Source: Bombyx mori | Taxonomy: Eukaryota > Arthropoda > Insecta > Lepidoptera > Bombycidae | Length of the DNA stretch: 64,000 bases | Assembly: GCF_030269925.1 (NCBI RefSeq) | Contig: NC_085132.1 | Span: 3,928,501-3,992,500 of the forward strand | Direction: 5' to 3' | In this document: positions 12,045-23,099 of the stretch, piece after piece | How the letters are laid out: every line of letters begins with the position of its first letter | How positions within the stretch are numbered: the first letter of the stretch is position 1 | Made by a program: the position numbers and the translations under genes | Notes under the pieces: generated by a model | What the model was told of the DNA's origin: nothing | Database searches by the model: none | The model's input: only the letters and a program-made list of their open reading frames with translations

Positions 12045-12418
12045 GAAGTCCTCGTGGTCTAAAGGATAAAACGTTCGGTGCATTCGTATTTTGCGATGCA
12101 ATGATGTTCAAATCCCGCAGGCAGATACCAATTTTTCTAATTAAATGCTTACTTATCACATCTTCTCGGTTTACTTCCACGTGTCTTAAAAGTCACACTC
12201 GCAAAATTATAATTTGCGTAATTATTAGTGGTAGGACGTCTTGTGAATCCACACGGGTAGGTATCACCACCACCCTGCCTATTTCTTCCGTGAAGCAGTA
12301 ATGCGTTTCGGTTTAAAGGCCGGGCCAGCCTTCTTTCTCTAAGAACTTAAGTCTATGGGCCCCAATGACCACTTTACACCAAGTAGGCCGTGAACTCGTC
12401 CAGTTTGGCAATAAAAAA
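12045..12418 (+). mobile_element. Bm1 SINE, full but diverged
   Basis: The head is GTCCTCGTGGTCTAAAGG, the B box is changed to TTCAAATCCCGC, the body has gaps, and the tail is GGCAATAAAAAAAG. Confidence 0.85.
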
Positions 12419-12419
12419 A

Positions 12420-13730
12420 GTTCGCTCTTACGTCCCGAAGATCGCTTCTTTCTAGTTGCGGGTCTCTTGACTTCAAAACAGATGATCTGCCGAGATGCAG
12501 TTTGAATTCAATGGAATTCTTTTAAATTCTTGCCTAAGAACTTGCAATCTTCTGCGAGCCGCGTACATCCTTAAAAAAACCGAACAAACACTACACAACC
12601 CGTCCAATTTAAATGCGATTCAATATCAAGGGGGCATTACAACCCCATCACGAATTGATTTGCATTTACATAACAATTAATCTAATCTCTAATCTCGTCG
12701 AATTAAAGCTTGAATTCGTTTCCCAGAACACGTTTCCGCCGGTATATGTAAGTTTGCTTTCGAAACTCAATCAATTTACAAGTCATGTTTGACCAAGGAC
12801 CCCTCTTGGTTTCGATTCGCCATGGTATGTCACGAACCGATAAACTTGGCTCGATTTGACGTGATTCTTAGAAACAGACATTTCCAACGGATGTATAAAC
12901 TAGCTGTTCGGAACCGCAGTAAAAAGTTTAGTTGCAAAGCAACAGCTGTCATTTATATTTTTATAATTTTTAAATTTTGTTTCTAAAGTCATTAAGAATA
13001 AACTGACAGCCATGAAAGTTGCATCATAATTTTATTTTATTGTAAAAATCTTCCTCCTAACAAATCCAAAGAAAGTATAAATATCTAAATAGGAAACCGT
13101 CCGCTACACTAGCATACACGAATAACTTAGTTTTTTACCATAAAACTAGAAAATAAGGTAGTAATCCTAGCTCACCATATAGGTAAGAGTGTTCTAACTC
13201 ATTAGAAGACAATATTATCTGGCTTCTTTATTTATCAAACTAAAATTCTCATTTTACCTATATTTCTTGTTCATCAAAAAGAAAATTTAAAAATACTCTC
13301 ACCTCACATTTAGTTTCCACATTCGAGCTACGAAATTTTTTTACTCGATACTTCACGAATACCGGCGAACACTTAAAGCAATATCTCATCACTCCGAACC
13401 ATGTTTCTTTCTAGAAAGAACTTCATCTACATTGTGCGTAAATTCTCTATGAAACAGACCGTACAAAGTCCTCGACATATAAGGCTCGGTCCCGCGTCTA
13501 AAGGATCTCTCTCCGGCACATTTGCATGTTAAGAATCCTGCGAGTGATACTGAATAAAACATAAGCGGCATGTGTCTAATGCAGCCATCTTTTATTACTG
13601 AGACGAGCGACATTTCTAGAAACATCTGTAAGGTCTCCGAACGACACGAACATAATACGATTAAATCTAAAAATAAATGTCTTTGGGTGGATTTTTCTCG
13701 TCATTTAAACTCTGTTTGTTGTCAATACTG
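12420..13730. other. Unannotated stretch
   Basis: The short frames at 12789-12986 and 13389-13625 have no recognisable motif. Confidence 0.5.
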
Positions 13731-13734
13731 ACTG

Positions 13735-13868
13735 ACTCGGTAGCGCTGTAGTTATCGCCCCTGACTGTTGCGCTGAGGGTCGTGGATTCGATTCCCACAT
13801 CGAGCAAACATTCGTGTGATGAGCAGGTTTGTTAGCTCTTTGTGTGGGCGTTTATTATCTATATATGA
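13735..13868 (+). mobile_element. tRNA-headed SINE fragment (not Bm1)
   Basis: TAGCGCTGTAGTTATCG (A box) and GGATTCGATTCCC (B box) make a tRNA-like head with about 60 bp of body before the Bm1 at 13880. Confidence 0.5.
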
Positions 13869-13879
13869 TAAAAAAAAAT

Positions 13880-14115
13880 ATTGCTTAGATGGGTTGACAA
13901 GCTCACAGCCCAACTGGTGTTAAGTGGTTACTAGAGCCCATAGACATCTACAACGTAAATGCGCCACTCACTTTGAGATATAAGTTCTAAGGTCTCAGTA
14001 TAGTTACAACGGCTGCCCCACCCTTCAAACCGAAACGCATTACTGCTTCACGGCAGAAATAGACAAGGTGGTGGTACCTACCCGTGCGAACTCACAAGAG
14101 GTCCTACCACCAGTT
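13880..14115 (-). mobile_element. Bm1 SINE, head missing
   Basis: ATTGCTTAGATGGG to CCTACCACCAG. It cuts into the tRNA-headed SINE on its left. The run on its left is A rather than the expected T. Confidence 0.82.
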
Positions 14116-14394
14116 AAAATTGAAACGTATTTAAGTATGTACGTCAGTCTCTGGTACCGATAACACTAAAAATCCGAATATGAGGTCAGATAACCGTCCG
14201 TGATTTGTTTATCCCGGATTAAGCTATTATTTTTACGGTTCAATTTCGCATTTTTATTGTCATTATTATTCGAGGTTTTTACAGTTTTCGCACTCACGGA
14301 GGACAAGTGATTCCTGTCATAGAATCATATACATCTGTCAATATACGGGGTGGAAGATGACGCTACTACCTAGATCACCACTATCTTATCTATC

Positions 14395-14708
14395 CACCGA
14401 CTTGGATAGAAATCCATTAACGGTACTTTTAGGCACCACAAGCACCGGTCACCGTCCTCGTCGAACCCGTCGCTTGCGACGAAGGGCTCGACTAGCGAAT
14501 TAACCCATAGACACAACCCAATGAGTTTCTCGCCGGATCTTCTCAGTGGGTCGCGTTTTCGATCCGGTGGTAGATTCTGCGAAGCACTGCTCTTGCTAGG
14601 GTCAGTGTTAGCAACGCTCCGGTTTGAGCCCCGTGAGCTCACCTACACACGTTAGGGCAAAGCTGAAATAACCTCTCAAGGCTATCAGCATAGGTAGATA
14701 AAAAAACG
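14395..14708 (+). mobile_element. LINE-tail retroposon, subtype A
   Basis: Starts in ATCCATTAACGGTACTTTT and ends AGCATAGGTAGATAAAAAAA. Confidence 0.68.
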
Positions 14709-15028
14709 ATAGAAAGAGAATTAAAAAAAAAAAAAACTTTTTTCCTAAAACTCTAGTTCTTCAGTCGCCGCCCTTCGCGTAACTACACACAGGTCGCACA
14801 AATTGAACGACATACTTCTCTCGTTTCCATCCTCTTAACTCTATCCGGCACTTAGTAATTTCGTTTAATCCGATATACAAGTTTTAATACCCGGACCCGC
14901 CCGCCCCGCGGCTACAAAAAGGGACCTTGTTAAGTGTTAAGTCCTTGAAAAACTGTGCACTTTTTCACACGCTGCTATCCGAAACGGGTTAGACAAGATT
15001 CGATGTGCGATAAAGACGATACGATATA

Positions 15029-15304
15029 TCGTATATATAGGTATATAAAAATGAATTGCTGTTCGTTAGTCTCGCTAAAACTCGAGAGCGGCTGGACTAA
15101 TTTCGCTAATTTTGATCTTAAGTTATTTGTGGAAGTCCAGAGAGAAGGTTTAAAAGGTAGATAAATATGAAAATGCTCGGAATTAAATAAAAATAACAAT
15201 TTTGTTCTTTTTGATTCCTTTTGTTTGTTTTAAGTTTATTTTATACAAAAGTTTAGGTCTTTTATTTATCTATTGAGGCACTACGAAGTCTGCCGGGTTA
15301 GCTA
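15029..15304 (+). mobile_element. Helitron, family G, ends decayed
   Basis: TCGTATATATAGGTATATAAA to CCGGGTTAGCTA. Confidence 0.72.
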
Positions 15305-15598
15305 TTAGACAATAAATATATGATTATTTTTTACCATCATTTAATAAATTGATTTGTAACAATCGTACGATACATTCGCTATTCAATGTAACCAGAGCGA
15401 ATTACAAATTTAAGCTTCTATCCTCGTCCCTACAACCGTCTTACTTTAATTTACGGAATTAAAAAAGGACGCCGGTAGACTTTCTGTGTGCAAATAAAAA
15501 TTGTTTATAACATTTTGTACCAATGAAAGAAGATTATAATAATATGTGTACTAGTTAAAGATTTTCGTTTCATTTTTTGTTTATGAATGATGGATTAC

Positions 15599-15866
15599 TA
15601 GTGGCCCAGAGGCCTTTCTAGTTTCACCAGGATAGGTGGGTGAGACCGGCTCGGCCAGGACTGGTGGGATTTGCTAACAGCTGCCCGAGCGCCTCCAAAG
15701 GAGACCTAACAACTCAAGAGCAACTGCTTCGCGAATGAATCTACTACCGGATCGGAATCGCGGCGCGCTGAGAAGATCAGGCCAGAAACTCAGCGGGCTG
15801 ATGCATGGATTAGGTTGCACGTCAAACTCTTTGCCTGTTCCTAGCGTTAGAGCTGAAGGCGTCACG
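15599..15866 (-). mobile_element. LINE-tail retroposon, subtype B
   Basis: TAGTGGCCCAGAGGCC through CGGATCGGAATCGCGGCG to the AGCTCTAACGC region. Confidence 0.65.
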
Positions 15867-15963
15867 TTTTATGTCACTCAAGCAAATACTATGTAGCAGT
15901 TTCATTGCCATTTAGGCTCAGTGTGACGTGCGTTATTCATTTTAAATTATGTCTTCTTAACTC

Positions 15964-16199
15964 TCTTGTGAGTCCGCGCGAGTAGGTACCACCACCCTGC
16001 CTATTTTCGGCCGTGAAGCAGTAATGCGTTTCGGTTTGAAGGGTGGGGCAGCCGCTGTAACTATACTTGAGATCTTAGAACTTATATCTCAAGGTGGGGG
16101 TGGCCCATTTACATTGTAGATGTTTATGGGCTCCAGTAACCACTTAACACCAGGTGGGCTGTGAGCTCTTCCACCCATCTAAGTAATAAATAAAAAAAC
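15964..16199 (+). mobile_element. Bm1 SINE, head missing
   Basis: CTTGTGAGTCCGCGCGAG to the A-rich tail AAGTAATAAATAAAA. Confidence 0.82.
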
Positions 16200-16201
16200 A
16201 A

Positions 16202-16365
16202 CACCAGCCAGATGGTCAGATCTAGTGAAAGAAGCACTTGGTGGTAGTCTGTACCATGCGGCCCATGCCACCCATGATCAAACACAGTGGAAGAACGTCA
16301 CATGTGGTCGCGATCCTCAGCAGTGAGGGAACGATATAGAAGAAGAACTCCATAGTTTCTGTGAG
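16202..16365 (+). pseudogene. Possible LINE C-terminal remnant
   Basis: The plus frame reads ARWSDLVKEALGG, then QTQWKNVTCGRDPQQ before a stop, resembling the RW-D-L-V end of some LINE proteins. The match is weak and short. Confidence 0.35.
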
Positions 16366-16654
16366 CATTGAATGTTCGTAAATAAACACGTATGAGTACG
16401 TCTTAGCAAGATCACATTTATTCCTCGTGCAAGTAAACGACAAATGTAGGAAGAACCCTTAAGAGTGTGTATTAAGATTATCGTATGCTGAATTCATCTC
16501 GAGAGGTAAATGATTATTTGGCTTAAGCGGAATTTTTGCAACTTGCAAAACTTATTAATTCCTATAGTAATTTGGAATGAAATAATTAACAGAAAATATA
16601 CAGTGAATAGTTATGAAGCATACCAAAAAGACGGTTTGTAATATCGACGGGTTT

Positions 16655-16858
16655 AAGGGACATTTTTGCTAATTTTCAGGAGAGCCGAATAAATTTTAAA
16701 ATATCGTAAGAAAAAACTTCTTCAGCTATTTAAATGGGGTAAACCTAATTGAAATTCAATTAAAAACATCGAATTGTTGGTGCTAATACTAAACAAAAGG
16801 GACGTTTAACTACAAAGTTAAATGTCGCATTTAAAAAACCTCTCACCCCTATATGTAT
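16655..16858. mobile_element. MITE, same family as 47951, uninterrupted
   Basis: GGTTTAAGGGACATTTTTGC to AAATGTCGCATTTAAAAAAC. A partial copy is at 16500-16560 and another at 5832-5905. Confidence 0.5.
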
Positions 16859-17322
16859 TATACCTACAGCTATTTGCCTGAGTGTATATATGAATAATCA
16901 GTGAAACCTACGATTGTTACAATTAAGCTGATTGATTACTTAACATTCTAAATTATATAAACATTCACTTCGTCCTCATTCTCACGTCGATCGACGCGAA
17001 TCATACTATAACACTTGCGAATTTACAAAATCAAATATTCAAATAATATATTTCAAATAATATAATTCAAATAATATATTACCCAAAAAAAACGTTCTAA
17101 TACAATTATAAATTTAAAACTCAAAACCGGCAACAAAGTGCGGAAGCGCCGCGTCTATAACAATGTTATTTTTCGCGCACAACCCGCAAGCTACAAAGAA
17201 ACAAGCACGAACTTGGGAGGGCAGGAGCTGCAGTCTGACTCCGATACAATAGGGGACGAATAGGGATGGAACTTAACAAATCATTTATACCCATGCCTTT
17301 AAATTTTAAAAAATAATAACAA

Positions 17323-17680
17323 TTTTACGGCGTATTTTGGTGACAGTAGTCTAAACTGTCTATAGAGCAACAGTTAACAATATATATAATTATCTCAGTA
17401 TTATTATGAAATAAATAAAACGAGCACGTTTGAACTATAAAACTGGCACTTAATAATGTCTAGGGTTGTTGAAAATATAATATAAGGAAATACACTACGC
17501 AGCAGTTTTACGGTGTATTTTGGAGACAATAGTCTAAGCTGTCTATAGAGCAACAGTTAACAATATTTATCTGAGTATTATTATGAAATAAATAAAATAA
17601 GTACGTTGGAACTGTTAAACTGCTACTTAATAATGTCAAGGGTTGTTGAAAATATAAGGAAACACAGTAAGCAGCGGGAA
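17323..17680. repeat. Direct tandem duplication, about 180-bp unit, 2 copies
   Basis: Both units (from 17323 and 17505) share TTTTACGG, GTCTATAGAGCAACAGTTAA, GTATTATTATGAAATAAAT and GGGTTGTTGAAAATATAA in order. They differ at several sites, so the duplication is not recent. Confidence 0.75.
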
Positions 17681-17842
17681 TTGAATCTGAAGACTCAATT
17701 ACCTATATATTATAACTATCTAAGATTAGTAGTGGTGATTCTTAACACGATACTACAAAAAATCAAGTTTAGAAAATGTATATTTTATATTTGCACGCAA
17801 TGTATTACAGTTAAAACGATATGTTTTTTGTGCTTGAGAAGT

Positions 17843-18165
17843 TACTGGTGGCCCGGAGGCCTTCCCAGTTTCAACAGGGCAGGTGGGCGAGCAAATATCG
17901 CCTCGACGACCCGCCGGTCGGGCGTCTTCGGGGTGGCGCCGCGTGTCTGGTTGTAGTGTTGACCGCGGGAATTCCCCTACTCTGACCGGGTTTTGACCCC
18001 GGACGGAGATCGGACGTCGGGTGTAAGAGTGCAGGGGAGTCGTTTAGTGGGTGGGCGCTAAAATTCCTTGGGCCCGCGGTCTGCTCCCAACACCTTGCAG
18101 ATCGACCCCGGACCGAAAAAAAAAGAAGAAATGTGGGCGAGCAAAGGCTCAGCCAGGAAGGGAAA
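17843..18165 (-). mobile_element. LINE-tail retroposon, subtype B, host of another insertion
   Basis: ACTGGTGGCCCGGAGGCC runs to GTGGGCGAGCAAA at 17895 and resumes with the same 13 bases at 18133, then GGCTCAGCCAGG. Confidence 0.6.
17896..18132 (+). mobile_element. GC-rich LINE 3' end with 13-bp target duplication
   Basis: 237 bp from TATCGCCTCGACGACCC to GACCGAAAAAAAAAG, flanked by GTGGGCGAGCAAA at 17883-17895 and 18133-18145. Confidence 0.75.
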
Positions 18166-18310
18166 ACGAATTAACGCGTGAGGTTAACAACCTCATGAAA
18201 CGCGGAGGTGCGGTTCACAGTTGCATTCGCGTTACATTGCCGGTTCAATACGAAATTACAGAAGCTACAACTATTTTTACTTTAATAGATGAATTTGTTG
18301 TACCTTTGTT

Positions 18311-18599
18311 TTACTCACTCTAACCGGCGCTATCTAGGCGGGCTTCGGATAGCCTGCCGACCGAGAGGGCTGGTGGTTGTGGCTCCGACGACCGCCGGTC
18401 CGGCGTCCCGAGGGGGAGGGTGATGGGAGAGAAGTGCTCCGAACTATACGCTTCTCTTTCCCCCCTCTACCTTTTCATGGTTTGGAAGTTGGTTGTTGAA
18501 CGACAGGAGGTTTTAGTCGGCTGGACACCCACATGCTCCGCCCTTTATCCCCAGTGGAGGGCGGAAGTCTGGCGATTTTCTCCTGACCAAAAAAAATAC
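18311..18599 (+). mobile_element. GC-rich non-LTR retrotransposon 3' end
   Basis: TCACTCTAACCGGCGC to CTCCTGACCAAAAAAAA; the same family as 640-1108. Confidence 0.6.
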
Positions 18600-19099
18600 C
18601 GTTGCTTTATTGTTTATTCCCGTTGCATTTAAACTTACTACAACAAACTGATTAGTAATGTGGCGATAGTGGCTTAATAATAAACCGCATAAAATCCATT
18701 ATAGCAACATATATTATTCGTACAGTTTAATACCAGCCCTAAGTGTCTAGCTCGTTACCATTCATAATTCAGTGGGAAAACTCTTCGTACGTTTTCCCAT
18801 TAGAAATTTTATGAGGTTTTTATTGCGATGGCTGCCGCCTGCCGCCGAAGCTCACCCGCGCTCCGAACTCTGACAGATCACGGACGCTAAAACCGAAAAT
18901 ACGCGACGTTTTATTTTGTTTCTCGCTTAAACTATGTTACAGGTTTAAAATATATGTTTTTATGTTCTGATTTGTCAGCCGTGAGCTTTTCAGTATTTCA
19001 TTTAAAAAGTGGTTTGTTAATCAAAGATTTACCTGGAGACTGTCGAACACTTGCAATCAAAGGAGTGGTTCTCGCCATAATTCTTAAAACGAGGCTTAT

Positions 19100-19222
19100 A
19101 GGGAGTATTCAAAGGTAGGCAGCGACTTGGCTCTGCCCCTGGCATTGCTGACGTCCATGGGCGACGGTAACCATTCACCATCAAGTGGGCCGTATGCTCG
19201 TCTGCCTAAAAAGGCAATAAAA
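19100..19222 (+). mobile_element. LINE 3' tail fragment
   Basis: GGCTTATAGGGAGTATTC to AAAGGCAATAAAAAAGG. Confidence 0.7.
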
Positions 19223-19325
19223 AAGGCAAAGTTGTTGTCTACTAGTTGCGACGTATTTGGGTCACGGACGCTTAGATTTTTTAAATACTCAATGGCTTCA
19301 AATGTCAAGGGTACTCACTTACTTA

Positions 19326-19750
19326 TTAGTATTATATTAATACGTGAAGCAAAAACTTTGTATCCCTTTTTACGAAAATTGCGCGGACGGAGGAGTATGA
19401 AATTTTCCACACTTATAGAGAATATAGAGAAGAAGAGCACAATGCTATTTTGTTTTTAAATAATGCATAAAAGATACATTAAATCAATAAAGAAAACATT
19501 AGACACACTACATACCATGTATTTGACGCACACACGCATGCATACCTACTATTTATTGTCAAACATTTGTTCTTGGCGTCTGTTGTCAAACAGAGAATAG
19601 ATTAAATATTGTTTGTCTTTGTTAATATTTTTTATAGTTTAGTCTTGGCGAAATTTGTGATTATAGAAGTATAAAATACAATCATAATATTGTACAAACT
19701 TACAATTCCAATTAATTATAGTCGAATTTCGACTACTGCGGGGCCTCTAG
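19326..19750 (+). mobile_element. Helitron, non-autonomous, family C
   Basis: The 3' hairpin AGTCGAATTTCGACT stands 16 bases before CTAG, followed by T. The 5' end is slightly decayed (ATTAGTATTATATTAATACG). Confidence 0.8.
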
Positions 19751-20059
19751 TTAGTATTATTAAGCAATTTTATAACACCTAAATAAAATCATGAATAAGT
19801 CATTTAAACTATAATGGTTCAGTGAAATGTTTACCGATTCGCGTATGTATTTCTAGAGGGCTAATTTTGCGAAAAACGTAACGGGCACTATTTACGGTTG
19901 GAAACTTAATTTGTATTTTATATCGTATCAAAGATGAGAATCAGGTGAGACGGTGTAAGTATATTCTTTGTTTGTAGGCGACAGTTCTATTGTGAATTAC
20001 TCGTATGGTTTGATGCTGCCCAGACATCCAATGTTGTATCATTTAAATACGTAATATCA

Positions 20060-20303
20060 CTAGCTGTACCCGTCCGCTTCGCTGGGCATTTAAAATTAAC
20101 ATTATTATTTCTCACCCCCACAAAGATTCTCATCATTAACGCAACTGGTGTAGGGAGTTCAACAATCATATAAATATTAGCCTATCCATTAAGTACATGT
20201 ATTTTCTACATGGATACCAAGTTTCAAGTCAATCGGATGCATGTTTCAGTAGTTATAACGGAACATCCGTAAAAACCACTGTAGATTTATATATTAGTAT
20301 AGA
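20060..20303 (-). mobile_element. Helitron, non-autonomous, family D
   Basis: TCTATACTAATATATAAATC start and GGGTACAGCTAG end on the minus strand; A and T flank it. Confidence 0.8.
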
Positions 20304-20737
20304 TTAATCATGGTAATACATCATTTTTTTCCAAAGATCTTCCTTTTGCCGTTGACCTCAAAGAACATAGTAATATAGTACATGAGTACATGTAAGAAAA
20401 TTTGGCGTTTTATTTATAGATAAAGTTTTCTGCCGCCAAAAATACAAATGAATATGTCTGCGGAGACTTAGATGGTTTCTGTTATGATCCAGCGTCTCAT
20501 CTATTAACCACTCTATGGTTGAGTAGAGGCACTAAACACGAGTCGGGAGCAAGCCGACTTGATTACATTAAATTTAGTCGGAATTGGTCTGCGAGAATTG
20601 CCAGGGAGAAGTTTCTTTATAATTTCGTTGCTATGAACGAATGGTTGCAAATATTCATTAAAAATGTATAATACTTATAAATAATTCATCGATTTAATGT
20701 AGACTAATCATAGCGAGATACTAGTGTGCTATTTTTA

Positions 20738-20951
20738 TCTATACTAATATTATAAAGAGGAAAGATTTGTTTGTTTGTTTGTTTCGAATAGGCTCCGAAA
20801 CTACTGGACCGATTTGAAAAATTCTTTTTCCATTAGAAGCCGACATTGTACCTGATGAACATAGGCTACTTTTTTTTATTTTTTTTTTTATTTTTTTTTT
20901 GTTTCATGTGTGTTTTAATGTTTCCGAAGCGAAGCGAGGGCGGGTCGCTAG
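20738..20951 (+). mobile_element. Helitron, non-autonomous, family E
   Basis: A then TCTATACTAATATTATAAAG, a GTTT repeat, GAAGCGAAGCGAGGGCGG and CTAG then T. Confidence 0.84.
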
Positions 20952-20954
20952 TTT

Positions 20955-21995
20955 TAGAATAATTAGAATCTAAGAGCGAGATAACAAGTGTATCCGCTAA
21001 ATTAACGTAATAATTTTTTTTAATAATTTTTAGAGTAGCCGACTTAACCTAATAGGTGTATGGCTCTAATAAAGAATGAAAAAATAATAGTAATTAGAAT
21101 CTGATGTGTAGTCTAATCCAAGCAATAAAAAAAAATTGAGAAGCTGAAGGCACTGGTTTTTGTAGAAAAAAACAAATAAAGAAAAATGAAGAGATCAGTT
21201 ACTTAAAAAATAGTAGGTACTTCGTTTAAAGGTGATATTGTTAATGTGGGGTCCGTTTACTTTAAGGCCTGCTACTCAAAAGAATTAATAGATTTTTAAT
21301 TTGGTTACAATAAACAGTAATAGTAATAGTATAGTCTAGACAGGCAATAAGTTTTCAGAACACATTTTGATTTGATAACAAAATTTGTAGTTTCAAAGCT
21401 AAATTGCGTTTTAAGGTTTTTAGAAGTTTTAGAACAAAAAAAGAAAAGAATATACATATATTAACCAATTGCACGATAAAATTCAATTAACCAGTATTGA
21501 CTTCCACTAAAGGGTGTGTGTGTGCCCAAAAACGCAATCACATCAGGTGTCAACCCTAGCGACAGTGACGACCTCTATTAATTAAAACGTTGTGTAAACC
21601 GAGCTTTATCGGCTGGCCGGCCGCGGCACCCAATTAGGCTGACACAGCTACGTACTCTGGGAAAACTTTTCCGACTTTTTTCTTAATTAATAAAACAGGG
21701 CCTTCAAAATGAAAACAAAAAAATAATATTTATGACATGAAGGCTCTTAATTCCTATTACATATCTCGGTAACTAGACGTACATCCTTTTAAAATACAAA
21801 TTTTTTTACACAATAACTAACGCTCTATTCAAACAAAAAAATTTTTTTAATGATAAATAAATAACCATAACTTGTTATTATCATAAATAACGTTTTTTTT
21901 TTAATAATTAGCTTGAATTTATTCTCCATTCTCGTCTCCAAATGTGAAAAAGGAACCAACTAAGCTACATAAATTAAAACATATAATTGCTGTTG
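20955..21995. other. AT-rich stretch, nothing recognised
   Basis: No repeat or gene is supported. Confidence 0.5.
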
Positions 21996-21999
21996 ATAG

Positions 22000-22140
22000 C
22001 GCGTATCGTAAGCCCATACTACTAACCTGCTTATTTCTACCGCGAAGAAGTTAGGTGTCCAATTCAAAGAGTAGGATAGCTGTAATACTATAATTAAGAC
22101 TTAGACCTTACATCTCAAAGTGCGGCATTTATTTGTCTAA
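22000..22140 (+). mobile_element. Bm1 SINE, very decayed fragment
   Basis: CTGCTTATTTCTACCGCGAAG and TACATCTCAAAG align with the Bm1 body at low identity. Confidence 0.35.
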
Positions 22141-22348
22141 CCCAAAAGAGCATGCCATACCAAAAATAGCTATATAATTGTATAAAGATAAAGGTATATT
22201 AATAAACTAGCAGTTAACCGTAGCTTCACATGCGTAGTCAAGGAACAGATCAGCGTAGTTTCTCATGGGAATGAGATGTTTTTACGAAATTAAAGATAGG
22301 CTATGTCATCGCCAGTAGGGCCATATTTTCACATACATAAAAGTCTAC

Positions 22349-22610
22349 GGCCGTCTGGTGTAGTGGTAAGTGACATGGTCACTACAGAAGGGGGCCGCGG
22401 GTTCGAATCCCGCCAAGGGAAGATATTTGTATGATAAATATAAATGCTTTTCCAGGGTTATGGATGTATATTAAATATATTTATGTGTATAATAAAAATA
22501 TTACATTTATTTCCGTTATCCGGTACCTGTAACACAAGTTCTTTACGAACTTACCACGGGACCAGTTAACGTGGCGTGATTGTTAGTAAATATTTATTAT
22601 TTATTTATTT
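22349..22610 (+). mobile_element. tRNA-headed SINE, second family
   Basis: GGTGTAGTGGTAAG (A box) and GGGTTCGAATCCC (B box) are followed by the TTCCGTTATCCGGTACCTG core and a TTTATTTATT end. Stems are imperfect, so it is a SINE, not a tRNA gene. Confidence 0.65.
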
Positions 22611-22944
22611 ATACGATACGCCTAAACGGTGCGCATGTTATCATCATCATCATGTCATCACATTATAATTTAATATCAAAATTCGACAACGAGCTACATG
22701 ACTCTATCAATACTTATTAATAAAGTTTATGTTATACGTTATTATTAATACGTTATTTTACCAACTATATACAGTCACATGCTAATTCAATATTACAAAC
22801 ATTCGAACCGAATTTACTGAATAACCGATTTATAGATTGGATGATGATGATGAATTAATTTATCCCTAATGGGAAAAGCAAAGGACTTTAGTCCATACAG
22901 CCAGGTCTTGTTCTTAGTAATAATTGGAGAATTTTTGTAGTTTT

Positions 22945-23085
22945 AAAAGTCGAAGCCACGTCTTCATTGTTCTTGATCGTAAGGCCGAAGCCATGTCTTG
23001 TCTTATTGTTGTCATGTCTTATTATTCTCGGTCATAAGGCCTAAGCCACTTCTTCGATGTTTTGAATTGGTCGAAGTCAAATTTT
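22945..23085. repeat. Imperfect minisatellite
   Basis: AAGTCGAAGCCACGTCTTC, AAGGCCGAAGCCATGTCTT and AAGGCCTAAGCCACTTCTTC recur at 45-60 bp spacing. Confidence 0.45.
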
Positions 23086-23099
23086 ATAGATTGGATTTC

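Noticed and set aside
22349..22425. tRNA-like sequence with good A and B boxes
   Set aside because: Acceptor and anticodon stems do not pair and a SINE body follows, so it is a retroposon head and not a tRNA gene. The same applies to 13741-13812 and to all Bm1 heads.
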